Of a stretch of 64,000 bases of DNA, positions 12,280 to 22,263 are shown in pieces. Location: positions 842,035,978 through 842,099,977 of the forward strand of contig NC_090437.1 in NCBI RefSeq assembly GCF_031143425.1, in the 5' to 3' direction. The position numbers and the translations under genes are program-made. How positions within the stretch are numbered: position 1 is the stretch's first letter; each line of letters opens with the position of its first letter. Source of the stretch: Pleurodeles waltl. Its lineage: Eukaryota; Chordata; Amphibia; Caudata; Salamandridae. The notes under the pieces are model-generated. The model was not told the DNA's origin and did no database searches. It saw nothing but the letters and a program-made list of their open reading frames with translations.

Positions 12280-12760
12280 ATTCAATTCAGCAGCGGCCGC
12301 CGCAAACTTAAGGGGACGGACGGGTTGTAATAAAAATAATTTTTCTTAAAAACTTTACTTCCTGTCGCTGCCGCCACCTGCCGCCTCGATCCTCTTATGG
12401 TGTCCCAGCCTTCACTGGGACACCAGCACAGGCTCCCCAGAAATCCTGGTGCTGCTTTCATGCTAAACATAGCATGAAAGCAGCATCAGGATTGGTCTGA
12501 GTGGCTTGGATTGCTGCTAAGACACAACCCTGGGGCCTGTGAAGTTTATCCAGCCCGGCAGTTCAACACAGCTGAGCTGGAGAAACCTAAGTGTGCATGT
12601 GTGCTTGGCCGGCCTGAGACGGCCAGCCAAACACACATGTGCACTTAGGTGCACTTTCTCCTCCTCTCCCCTTTCACACCTCAGACCCCCCCCCCTTCAC
12701 ATTCTGCTGGCTGAGCCAGCAGCTGAAGGATAAAATGATAAACAAATATAGTTTTATCTT
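12280..12760 (-). repeat. Dispersed repeat, copy 2 (minus orientation) with strong hairpins
   Basis: This is the inverted partner of 9940-10330. It contains a hairpin with 22-bp arms (12443-12464 and 12471-12492, one mismatch, 6-bp loop), another with 29-bp arms (12586-12614 and 12621-12649, three mismatches, 6-bp loop), and a short one around 12408-12432. It lies about 130 bp before the Gypsy element at 12892. No coding potential is seen. Confidence 0.6.
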
Positions 12761-12891
12761 TCAGCTCCTGGCTTAGTTAGGGGGCGACGCTCCTTTGCCT
12801 TTACAAAGGAACCGCCCTGATGCAAAGACATTAGAAAACTGTGTGCCTGAGAATACAGTTGGGCAAAGGAAACGCTGGACAGGCATACATC

Positions 12892-13103
12892 TGTAGTGAG
12901 CCTCTCGGGCGCTACCCTGTTTACTGCCCCACTCCGTGATGTGGTACGGTGTCCGGAGTGAGGGGCTATAAAATAAATTGAGGCAAGACCCTCGGGTCTA
13001 TCACCGCCAGCAAAAGTCCATGCCAGTGTGTGTGTTCTTTCCTGTGCTGGATGCAGCACATGGGCTGCAGGCCGAGACACTAGCCCTGCCTGCGCCCTCT
13101 ACA
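12892..13103 (+). repeat. 5' LTR of the Gypsy element
   Basis: The LTR starts TGTAGTGAGCC and ends TACA. It carries a TATA box (TATAAAA at 12967), the probable promoter of the element. Two bases after the end comes TGGCGATGAGGTGG (from 13106), the likely primer-binding site. Relative to the 3' LTR it has a 13-bp insertion near 12983-12996 and several single changes. A 224-codon frame that starts here (12978-13652) crosses the LTR boundary and leader and is not a gene. Confidence 0.88.
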
Positions 13104-13834
13104 TCTGGCGATGAGGTGGTGCCCACGCGCTGCCCTCACCTGTGCTCGCCCCACCTGGAGCATTTCTTCACTGCTCCCTCACCCTCGGAGCCCGGAGCGA
13201 ACGCACTAGGCCAGCGGGCCTCACGGCACTCCTGCGGTCCGACGCGACGCACGCCTGGTGCATTCCTCCTGGTGTTTGGCTGCCTCTCCCTGGAGGGGAC
13301 TGGAGGGCACTCCTCCCTACCACCGGCAGCGAAAAGAGTGAGTCTCCCTCCCCCTCCTTTCAGCTTGTTGTCACCGCGTGCAGGAGCACGAGGACCCTAT
13401 AGCTGCCCCTCCCACTGCCCATGTAAAAGAGGTGTCAATTTGGCCGGAGGCAGTCCTGCTGTCGGGGGCAGACAGTGCTGGTGCAAGGCATCAGAGTTGG
13501 GGGCCCCCCCCACTCAGTGGACTCTTGGTGAGGTGTCTATCCTGCTCACGAAGTTCTGGTCCTTCGGAAGGGTGAAGGAAGTGGTTTTTTCGTCTCTCCC
13601 TTCCTCAACTACACCAGCTTATACGAAGGAGAAGGCTAAATCCCAAGCGTGATCATGAGCTCCCCGCCAGATGCTAACGCCCACAGCCCAGCCCACCAGC
13701 ATGGGTCTCACTCATCTGTCACCGCACTACCACCATTCAGCCAACTGACGGACCCCGCCACAGCCGCACCCCGATGGCGCCACTGGCTTGGAAGGCTACG
13801 ACACTACTGAGCCACGCGTGAGACAGATGGTGCG
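13104..13834 (+). other. Gypsy leader region between 5' LTR and gag
   Basis: This GC-rich segment holds the probable primer-binding site at its start and probably the RNA packaging signal. No protein motif is found. The start of gag is not certain, because no ATG in good context precedes the capsid-like frame; an upstream start with a frameshift near 13650-13830 is possible. Confidence 0.5.
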
Positions 13835-14548
13835 GTGCAACGGTCTTTGATGTTGCATTTTGGGGGCGATAAGCTCTATGATCTGTTCGAAACGCTGCCG
13901 GACACCAGGGATGACATCGACTTTGACGCGGCGGTAGAAGCCCTCAACAAGTACTTTGACCCGCAGCTCAACCCTTATTATGAAAAGTTCAAGTTGCGGC
14001 AGGTCCAGCAGACTGACACCGAATCGGTGGACATGTGCTACGTGCGCCTACGCAAGCTGGCATGCACCTGCACAGGCATCAATCAACATGAAGAAATCCG
14101 GTTGCAGATAATCCAGGGATGTCACTCCTCAGCACTGAGAAAGCTGATCCTACGACAGCCAGGTATCTCGCTCGACGACATCCTCATCCTAGCACGATAG
14201 CATGAGCTATCCAACAGCCGCCCTGAGGACATGACTGCCGCCATGGCACAGTCATCCATTGCTCCACGCCCAACAAAACCGGGCCCCATAAAGGAAGACC
14301 AAGTGGCCGCTATCTACCGCTGTCAAAGCTTCCCCCGTATGGCTCAGCAGGCCCGGATGGAGGAGAAGGGGTGCGGCAAATGCGGCAGTGAACACAGCAC
14401 GGCAGGTGCGTGCTCGTCGAAAGGCAAGAACTGCTCCAGATGCGGTAAACCCAACCATTTCGCCAAGGTCTGCCGGGGCAGGCGACCTCGGACCAGAACC
14501 ACTTTCACACGAAGAGCAGTGGTAAAACAGTTGGCGCTGGATGACTGA
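13835..14548 (+). pseudogene. Gypsy gag: capsid-like region and two zinc knuckles
   Basis: The first part (13835-14200) is a helical capsid-like protein of about 120 residues. In the same frame, after a TAG at 14198-14200, a basic region follows with two Cys/His clusters: CGKCGSEHSTAGAC (C-x2-C-x3-H-x5-C) and CSRCGKPNHFAKVC (a canonical C-x2-C-x4-H-x4-C knuckle), which bind the element's RNA. A TGA closes it at 14546-14548. Since the same frame continues into the protease, either stop could have been a read-through site in life, but TAG inside capsid is more likely a mutation. Confidence 0.85.
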
Positions 14549-14569
14549 ACAGCGGCAACCGCGGCAGCT

Positions 14570-14890
14570 GTGGACCTGCGCCCGGACACCACTCTGTATG
14601 TCGATGAGGAAGAGGAGGAAATATTTGTGGTCTCCTTTGCTGACAGACGGGATCAGAGGCGGCAGCCTCCTCCCATGTGCACCATAACAGTCAACGACAC
14701 ACCGATATCAGCACTCATTGACACCGGAGCATCGGTCAATTTTATGGACGTCGAGCAATACAACAAACTGTCTCCTCTGCCACAGCTTAAACCGTGCCGC
14801 ATCAAGATATACGTGTACAGTGGCGTAGAACCGCTTCCATTCAGAGGGGCAATAGAAGTCACTGTCAGCAGCGACGGATACTCCACGTGA
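14570..14890 (+). pseudogene. Gypsy aspartic protease
   Basis: The frame contains ALIDTGASVNF, the DTGAS active-site loop of retroelement aspartic proteases, which cut the polyprotein and work as dimers. It is in the same frame as the zinc-knuckle segment upstream, separated by a TGA. It is closed by a TGA at 14888-14890, after which the same frame remains open for about another 50 codons, ending near the frameshift into RT. The start assigned here is a GTG after the stop and has no meaning as an initiation site. Confidence 0.82.
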
Positions 14891-14979
14891 GCAAAATTCC
14901 AGGTGGCGGAAGGGAAGAAAGGTACACTCCTAGGGTGTCACACGGCCGAAGATCTAGAGCTGGTCTCTTCGCCCGCCAG

Positions 14980-15660
14980 GTGCATGATTCACACGCTGGA
15001 GTGGTGCTGGAGGAGTTCCCAGACCTTTTCCGTGGATTGGGGAAGCTGAAGGGCAAGCAGTTTCACCTACATGTTGACCCTACTGTTCACCCCACGGCAT
15101 TGAGACATCCGAGAGTGCTGTATCCCCTGAGGCCTCAGGTGGAACAAGAACTCCGGACCCTTCATGAGCTAGGGGTAATAGAGAAAGTGAGTGGGCCTGC
15201 GCCATGGGTTTCACCTATGGTCATCGCCCCAAAGCCCAAACAGCCCGGAGCCATTTGTCTCTGTGTGGATATGTGCCTCCCCAACAGTGCCATCAAATGG
15301 GAGCGCCATATCACACCCAATATAGACGACATAATAGCGTACTTGAACGGAGCTCAATGGTTCTCCAAGCTAGATTTGAACTCAGGATACCACCAACTAG
15401 AACTAACCCCGGAGAGCCGCAATATTACCATCTTCTCGACACATGTGGGGCTCCGTCGTTATAGACGGTTAAGCTTTGGGGTGTCATCTGCAGCAGAAAT
15501 TTTCCAGAACGCCATCCGAGAGACTGTCCGGTCTGGCAGGCATTATCAATTTAAGCGATGACATCTTGATTTTCTGCAGCACTCTGGAAGACCATCATAG
15601 GCACCTGCGAGATACCCTCCAACGACGGTCAGAGGCTGGGCTAACGTTGAATAGAAAAAA
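14980..15660 (+). pseudogene. Gypsy reverse transcriptase, frameshifted
   Basis: The first frame (to 15561) carries the fingers and palm motifs: LHELGVIEKVSGPAPWVSPM, the catalytic aspartate motif FSKLDLNSGYHQL, and RRLSFGVSSAAEIFQ. The frame then shifts near 15535, and the catalytic box appears as NLSDDILIF, in place of the usual (F/Y)xDD, which is a common Gypsy variant. A further shift follows near 15650-15780, where thumb-like residues resume. RT copies element RNA into DNA in cytoplasmic particles. Frameshifts make this copy inactive. Confidence 0.88.
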
Positions 15661-15779
15661 AATGTGCATTTTACTGCAACTCTGTTTACTTTTTTGCCTA
15701 CATTTTCTTGAGAGAGGGGTTAAGAGTCGACCCCAAGAAGGTGTAAGCCATAAAAGGAGCGTCAATACCCCGCAAAGAA

Positions 15780-16261
15780 ACTGAGATCAGAATTTTCCTT
15801 GGGATGGCGACATACTGCAGTAGGTTCATCCCCAATCTTTCCACACTCTCCGATCCCCTCCGGCGACTCACAAAGACCAACATCCCGTGGGAATGGGGTC
15901 TGGAGGAGGACAAGCTTTCCGGGCTGTAAAAACAGCCCTACTGGACACGGCAGTGATGGCTTATTTTCACCCACTGAGGAGAACTGAGGTGGTAGTGGAT
16001 GCCAGCCGTGTTGGGCTAGAAGCAGTGCTGCTGCAGGAACAAAGTCACCAGCAGTGGACGCCTATAGCTTACGCCAGCCGAGGCCTCTCAACCACGGAAG
16101 CTCGTTACGCACAAATTGAGAGGGAGGCGTTAGCCATTAGGTGGGTCTGTCACCATTTCCACTTATATCTATGCGGAAATGAGTTCAGAGTCGTCACCGA
16201 TCACAAGCCGTTGGTGTCCCTCTTCGCAAGCCTCCGCCAGGCTTCCTCCTCCACGCATTGA
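15780..16261 (+). pseudogene. Gypsy RT connection and RNase H domain
   Basis: A connection segment around 15790-15900 is out of frame with the following domain. The RNase H frame (15887-16261) shows the expected acidic residues: VVVDASRVGLEAVL, YAQIEREALAIRWV and FRVVTDHKPL. These form the metal-binding site that degrades the RNA strand of the RNA-DNA hybrid. The frame stops with TGA at 16259-16261. The continuation of the protein lies in another frame. Confidence 0.85.
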
Positions 16262-17573
16262 AAGGTGGGCTGTACTTCTGCAACCATATCGGTTCCAAGT
16301 GGTCTACTGCTCAGGGGTCAACAATCCCGCGGACTATTTGTCGCGACATCCTTTGCCATCCTGCTCCGAGGAACAATCAGATGAAGAGGACGGGCTGGTG
16401 GAGAGTTTTGTAAGCATGTTAGAGGACATGGCCTGCACTACGGCTCTCACGGTGGCCGAAATTGCTGACGCCTCAGCTGGAGATGCCTTCATAAGCCAGG
16501 CGAAGGAGGCCTTCCACACTCGCTCCTGGAAACGTTTCCTTGACAAACCATCTGTGTCGGACCCGGATATGAGAAGAGCGATGCAACAACTGTGGAAAGT
16601 GAGGCTGGAGCTCTCGGTGAGTCCAGAGGGTCTTCTCCTAAGAGGACAATGTTTGGTGATACCCCGCAGCGTGCAGAGTCGAGTGGTGGATTTGGCGCAC
16701 CAAGGCCATCAAGGAACCGCAAAGATGAAGGCGCGTCTGCGAAGCATGGTGTGGTTCCTGGGTATGGACACCGTGGTGGACGACGTGATAGGCAGATGCC
16801 ATCCATGCGCCATCACCGCTCAGGAAACCGTCCAAGCTCCTGTTGTGACTGAGCCGCCCAGCACTCGCCCCTGGTCTAGGATCAGTCTGGATTTTGGCAG
16901 TTTCCCGGATGGACGTCTAACGGCTGTGATCGTCGACTCGTGTACGCGGTTCCCTGTGGTGGAACTGGTGGTGTCAACAGCTTTCGAACACATCCGCCCT
17001 GTTCTGGAGAAGACATTCGCGTTGTTGGGTTTGCCGGACAAGATACGAACTGACAATGGACCCCCTTTCCATGGTCAGGAGTTCCATGATTTCTTGCGCT
17101 CACTAGCCATAATGCATAGGAGGATCACCCCGCAATGGCCTCAGGCAAATGGGGGCGTAGAGCGTTTCATGAGAACAATGAATCGCGCCCTACGAATCGG
17201 AGTGAATTAACAAGAGAACCCCAAGCTATGCCCCAACACCTTCGTGAGGGCTTACCGACAGACCCCCACAGCACCACTGGTTGTGCCCCGGCGGCCTTGC
17301 TCTTCAGCTCGCCACCCAGAGACTGTTTGCCGTCGGATAGAGGCTGGCATCCTGCTGTCTTGGACAAATCCAAGACGCAGGAGAGAAATTACTAACGCTA
17401 AAGCCAGCGCTAACAGGAGGGCGAAGCGTCCCGATCTGCAAGTAGGAGATACGGTCATTCTGAAGGACCGCCACTCAGGATGTAATTTTCGTACCCCGTT
17501 TGAGGCTGATGCTTGGAGGGTGGAGAGCGTAGTAGGGACCATGGTGACCGCGAGAGAGGAGGACGGCAGGTGA
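16262..17573 (+). pseudogene. Gypsy integrase
   Basis: Integrase inserts the DNA copy into chromosomes. The frame shows the RNase H-integrase linker ending in NPADYLSRHPL, an N-terminal zinc domain with AHQGHQG and CHPC, and the catalytic core: ISLDFGSF, RTDNGPPF and QANGGVERF. The spacing between the second Asp and the Glu is 35 residues, the DD35E arrangement. A TAA at 17208-17210 interrupts it just after the core, but the same frame continues to 17573 with a basic C-terminal region containing LQVGDTVILKD. Apart from that stop this is the best-preserved part of the element. Another frame (17513-17980) carries what may be the end of the protein. Confidence 0.9.
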
Positions 17574-17829
17574 CAAGGAACGTGTCATGGTTCCGGAAGG
17601 TGGTGCCCTCAGAGGAGGATGTTGGCGCGGAAGGCGTAGAGCAAGAAGAATGCGGAGAGTTTGAAACCAGGGATGGCTCGCAGTCAGACCTATCGACAGA
17701 AGAGTCACGAAGCACCGAGGCAGTGCGCTGCAATGTCCCGGTAGGGGTTTGTTCCCCAGACGTGCAGCCAGTGGGGAGGTCTGAGCTCCGAGGCGGACAC
17801 ACCAGGTACCAACTGCGGCCTAACCCCAA

Positions 17830-17888
17830 TCCCAGCCAGCGGCTGAAGGACTTCCTGTCCCAGCCAGTGGCTGAAGGACTTCCTGTGC
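17830..17888 (+). repeat. 30-bp tandem duplication near the end of the Gypsy coding region
   Basis: The segment beginning 'cccagccagcggctgaagga' is followed at once by a second copy with one change in the middle, ending near 17887. The unit is about 30 bp, so the frame is kept. It lies shortly before the untranslated end of the element. Confidence 0.6.
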
Positions 17889-17992
17889 TAAAGAGGACTG
17901 TGGCGTCAAGTCTCTCTCTCTCTCTTCTATGTTTTTCTATTTGGTTTAATGTGGTTTGTATTTTGTTCGGGTGTTGGTAATGACATACTAAA

Positions 17993-18005
17993 ACCTGGGG
18001 GGAGA
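17993..18005 (+). other. Polypurine tract of the Gypsy element
   Basis: The purine run GGGGGGAGA directly precedes the 3' LTR start at 18006. This is the expected position for the primer of plus-strand DNA synthesis. Confidence 0.8.
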
Positions 18006-18201
18006 TGTAGTGAGCCTCTCGGGCGCTACCCTGTTTAGTGCCCCACTCCGTGACGTGGTACGGTGTCCGGAGTGAGGGGCTATAAAATAAATGGAGGTCT
18101 TTCACCGCCAACAAAAGTCCATGCCGGTGTGTGTGTGTTCTTTCCTGCGCTGGATGCGCACGTGGGCTGCAGGCCGAGACACTAGCCCTGCCTGCGCCCT
18201 C
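18006..18201 (+). repeat. 3' LTR of the Gypsy element
   Basis: It begins TGTAGTGAGCC like the 5' LTR and stays alignable to 'gcgccctc' at 18201. The last few bases (TACA in the 5' LTR) are replaced by GAATACC. TATAAAA recurs at 18081. A 13-bp deletion relative to the 5' LTR and about eight base changes give a rough sense of age. Confidence 0.88.
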
Positions 18202-18381
18202 GAATACCTAATTAGACATCTTTAGTTCAGCAATTTACTGTAACATCTGCGAAGAAAAGCTGTCATTTAACAAGGCCCCTATGAAAGCAGCTATGTCGCC
18301 ACTAGACCTGCACTTCTGTTCCTTCCTCAAACGAAACATTATCTCTCCGGTTATTTGGCAGAGTTCTGTGATGTGCTTGTG

Positions 18382-18422
18382 GTAACCATAGCAACCTCCC
18401 TTTTCTGTTGCTAGCAACCAAT
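18382..18422. promoter_or_regulatory. Two RFX-type X-boxes and a CCAAT box
   Basis: GTAACCATAGCAAC at 18382-18395 fits the X-box form GTNRCC-N(0-3)-RGYAAC exactly. GTTGCTAGCAAC at 18407-18418 fits with one mismatch and zero spacing. CCAAT follows at 18418-18422. RFX factors bind such inverted repeats, especially in promoters of cilia genes. TTGCGCATG, an NRF1 half-site-like sequence, lies at about 18442-18450. The direction of transcription is not determined. The set sits at the edge of a CpG-rich stretch, 180 bp after the Gypsy 3' LTR. Confidence 0.55.
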
Positions 18423-18429
18423 GAAACGC

Positions 18430-19060
18430 CCTATACTACATTGCGCATGTCAATGAAAGAATAGGATGCAGTTGCTCGGCGGAAGCCGTCGCCATTAAAG
18501 ATCGTAGCGATATAATCTTAAAAGTGGCAGAACTATGATGCTACGACCGAAGTCCTCTTTCTGTTAGCACTGTCACTTCAACCGCAAGAGTAAAAATAAC
18601 AGAACAGGAATCAACACACTGTTGGCGAGAGCCTTCCTTAGATTCTCACGGACCTCTTAAGTCACAACGGGTGAGCAACACAATGAAATAATGACATCGA
18701 TGAGGGCGCTAGCTGCAGTCTGCCCGGGCGGATCCCTTCAGCTACATCGGCAGAAAGCACACGAGATCTTTTCGAACTAAATTAGCCCCACTGATTTGCA
18801 GCCCCTACCGCTAGAAGTTTAAAGCGCTTGCGCATTTCGCTAACGCACAGCTCCTCCCCAGTCTCCTGGGGGCATGCACTGTCAACAAACTCGTAGTAGT
18901 TAACGATTGGTTGAAGGGTGGGCTAGGTTAAAGAATAGAGCGCAAAGAGAGTGTAGGTGACTCTAGTGAAATAGCGACATCTACTGGCTATACAAGGTAC
19001 GAACCCTCTGCCGAGCCTATTTTATGTACATCGAGGCGCCTCAGAAGAGCTATACCAGAC
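18430..19060. promoter_or_regulatory. CpG-rich candidate promoter / first exon region
   Basis: CpG dinucleotides are frequent here and scarce in the non-element DNA on either side, which in vertebrates suggests an unmethylated promoter. There is no match to the other repeats in the window. On the plus strand CAACGG|GTGAGC at 18671 is a good splice-donor match, so a non-coding first exon from about 18480-18500 to 18670 is possible. Only a tiny frame starts inside (ATGATG near 18535). No coding exon was recognised downstream. It could also be an unrecognised CpG-rich repeat. Confidence 0.4.
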
Positions 19061-22000
19061 CTTCCTAGGTAGGCTGGACACCTGAAGCACCGGACGGCAG
19101 GGTCTGGATGCACCGGTAAGAGAGAAAAGAGGCAGCGGCCTCAAAATAAGCTCAGAGAGAAACAACAGATTGTGTGACGGGAAGAACAAAATAGAAAGAG
19201 GTTTATTGGGGAAGTGTTTTTATAGAGATACAGAGCAGTGGACAGGCTTGAGCGGCGGGAGAGACAAGGTTATTAGGAAAGGGTGGATTATGAGAGATAG
19301 GAAGATTAAGAGAAGGGGGATTATTAAAACAGAAGCCTGAGCCCTTGTAAGAATAGATCGCCATAAAAGAGTCGCCTATGTGAGGGGACAGGAAAAGCAG
19401 TGAAAACGAGTCTTCAAACATAAATTGTAAGTACCGAGAGCCTAGAATTGGCGATGAAGTTTATGAATGGTACATATAGGGAGAGGAAATTAGCAACATG
19501 TGCTGGACCCTGCCCCCATGAGTGCCATTTTCAGTTTACAAATGCAAAATCTTTATTATTTATATCTTGTTTACACTTTTAATGCGCTACCTCTGTTTTA
19601 CTTGACCTAATCTTGGTGCTACTGCCTATTCCACCGACATCCTCTAACAATCTGTAAAACCATGCCTTTGTAACGATCGAAACGAACAAATTGTGCCTTT
19701 TGTAATGATCGTAACTAGCAACTGTTTGTAACTGTGTATCTCTTTTATTGAAACCTGTTTTATTGTAAAACGTCCTAACACCTTTGAGCAATGTCTTTGC
19801 TATATTAAGGAAATCATAAACAAGCAATTCATTGACAAGCATATGGAAATGTATTAAAACACTTGTCACTCATCTGTAATGTGTTACCAAAAATCTGTAA
19901 ACACAATCTGTATTATTGAAGATAGCTGAAACATTAGTGTTATAATCGATATTTTGTAAGATATTACGCTTTCGTGCCTCTGTATCCAATAAATAAACAA
20001 GATACTGTAGAACACAATTACTCTCTCAAATTGGTCATTCGTGTACTCTAATGTTCCACAAAACTTTAGGCTGAACTTGCTTGCATCTACGAAGTAAGCT
20101 TATGACTTGAGTGTTCTTTTATATTCTTTTGCGGCCTATCGTTGTTTTAAATTTATTCGCATTTCAAGAGAATCTAAGAACAAGCAGATATATGACTTTG
20201 GAGCTATGCAGAGGGTAAAGAGAATATAGTGGTGCTATTTTATTAAACTAATGTTTTGTCCAGTGCCTTTGTGCCATCTAGTATATGCGCTAGTAAAACA
20301 AACCTGTCCTGGGATCATGTTAAGGAAGTCAACTTTATGTCAGACAAGAATGAAGTATGTGAAACATATGTGAGGTAAATGTACCTCCTGCATCATTGAT
20401 TGAATGACCTTGCATAGGGCTGCCGTGCAAACCTAGTTACATCAAGGGGCCTCTTGGTTTGAAGAAGGTGATTCACATTCAAAATTGTCTATCCCAGGGT
20501 TTGCAATTTATCAGGTGAAATAAGTATTGTATAGTAAACGTTTTGCTCTTCAGAGGCCTGATTAGGACGTGCCCCAAAATTCTGATCACTGTATTTACCA
20601 CTGCGCAGGGTTCAGGATTATGAGTGGTGCATAGTTTACAGCAATACTGAGTGTGATAAAGTTCCTTGTAATGTTACCCATTTGTACATCAGCAGGTCAA
20701 ACCTCCTGATATATACCAGGGAAACATTCCTAGTAAATACTGGGCATGCAGAATTTTGTGCACACAGGAACAACATTTGCATGTTATGACCCAAGTGCTA
20801 TAGCTAGGACCATTGGACAAATAATTGTGCACCTCCTTTTTGTAAGCTCCAGTATGTCAGTACATTTTGGTTGGAGAGAGAAGAAATGTTAAAAGTTGAA
20901 TTGAAGTGACTAGGAGAAAGTGCAGAAAAGTAATGAGAAATTGGAGAATTGAGTCATGAATATTGAATATAGATGTTAGGGCACAGAAAAGTATATGACT
21001 TAAAATCTTCATTTCCAGAGTGGAAATAATGAGGAGCCTTTCAGTGGGAATTTCAATAAGCTCACGGTTTAATAGTAAAGAACTAATCCTGACTTAAATA
21101 AAAAAGCAAATTATTTATTTTGTACTTGTGCCTCTAGCAGGACAAAATGTACTCCAGTTCAACTTGAAGAGATTTTGGTTTTTCAAAGCCAGCATTATTG
21201 CAGAGTCATTAAGTCTGAGTTGAAAACATTGCCATTGTATTGATTCATTTTGTGTTTACAGTCCAATTGCTTGCCTAAATGATGTCTCTCAGTCCATGTT
21301 TATGAGAAACAACTAGTCTAATCTCCGTCTTGAAATAGGTGTCTTGCCTGCCCTAAACCTAATCTCTCCATGTCTCTCCACTCAACAACACTTTTCTTGC
21401 CTAAGCATTCCCACTGACTGCGCGCCTATAAGGTCAAGGCCAGAACTTCTGACCACCCTTTTTTGGGTGGCCAGTCCCATGCTAGGCTACACTGCTTTGA
21501 TTAAGACCACTCTCACATTGCCTAAGATAAACTAGAGGAGTCCATGTTACCAGTAAAACACACACAGTATAAGGGCCCAGTTTATTGAACAACAGTGTTG
21601 TTTAGACAAACACGACAGCATATTTTCAGGAGTTTTGAGCCACACTGATTGGCTACAGATGTAAAAGCTGAATTAAAGAGACACCGACAAATCTTAAGTT
21701 TCATAGGCAGCCTTGTATGTGAGTCATAGGAGCATAAGCAAAATAGAAAGATGTCCAAATTGTGGAACTTTCAGTAGGTCTTTTGTACACAAAAACCACA
21801 AGAGGAGGGTAGGTACATATCCAATCATGATATAGAAAAGGTGATTTCTTCACCCTGATATACAAATACATGGTGTTCTTTTTGAACAGAAGATGCATGG
21901 ACGTAGTCAAGCATTTAGCATACAACCAAATTACAGTAAAATAACATCTTGTGATACAAGATGGCAACATTTGTGATATCCACATGCTCAATGGTCAGGA

Positions 22001-22263
22001 CTGTGCTAGTGCATCAATCACAAGGACTTTGCACAATTTCTGCCCAAGCAAATGCAGGTCCGTGGCCTTAGCTATATGTAGTCATTAGTAAGTCAGGCTG
22101 TTGCTAGGCGAGCAAAGCAATGCCTGTCATGTGAGGTGTCTTGCATTACAAGCTGTTCAGCAGGGTATATTAGTTCATCCGAGGTCATCCAATCTGCACA
22201 CATTTTGCAGGCCTTGTCATCACTGAATATCGAAGGAAGAGAAGATGAACTCTAGATTGAGAA
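19061..22263. other. Non-coding, AT-rich stretch
   Basis: I find no gene. Open frames are at most 96 codons and unsupported. 19150-20030 has features of an old LTR or 3' end (an AATAAATAAA cluster at about 19988) but no definable ends. If 18430-19060 is a promoter acting to the right, this would be its first intron. Confidence 0.45.

Larger units (their letters stand above)
12892..18201 (+). mobile_element. Ty3/Gypsy LTR retrotransposon, near full length, inactivated
   Basis: Two near-identical LTRs (12892-13103, 18006-18201) flank gag, protease, reverse transcriptase, RNase H and integrase in that order on the plus strand. Integrase after RNase H defines Ty3/Gypsy. The style of the integrase region resembles the Mag-type Gypsy lineage found in animals, an inference from motif spacing. 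The coding region has in-frame stops at 14198 and 14546, at least two frameshifts in RT, a stop after RNase H and a stop at 17208. LTR differences (about eight substitutions plus three indels over 200 bp) suggest a moderately old insertion. No convincing target duplication: ACATC occurs at 12887-12891 and at 18216-18220, but the latter is 14 bp beyond the matched LTR end. Confidence 0.92.

Noticed and set aside
12978..13652. 224-codon plus-strand frame
   Set aside because: It begins in the Gypsy 5' LTR and runs through the primer-binding site and leader, so it cannot be a real gene of the element.
12887..18220. ACATC as the Gypsy target duplication
   Set aside because: The right copy is 14 bp past the last base shared by both LTRs. 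Five bases can match by chance.
18235..18417. 60-codon minus-strand frame next to the X-boxes
   Set aside because: Its start is TTG rather than ATG and lies inside the second X-box. No family was recognised. The X-box reading explains the site better.
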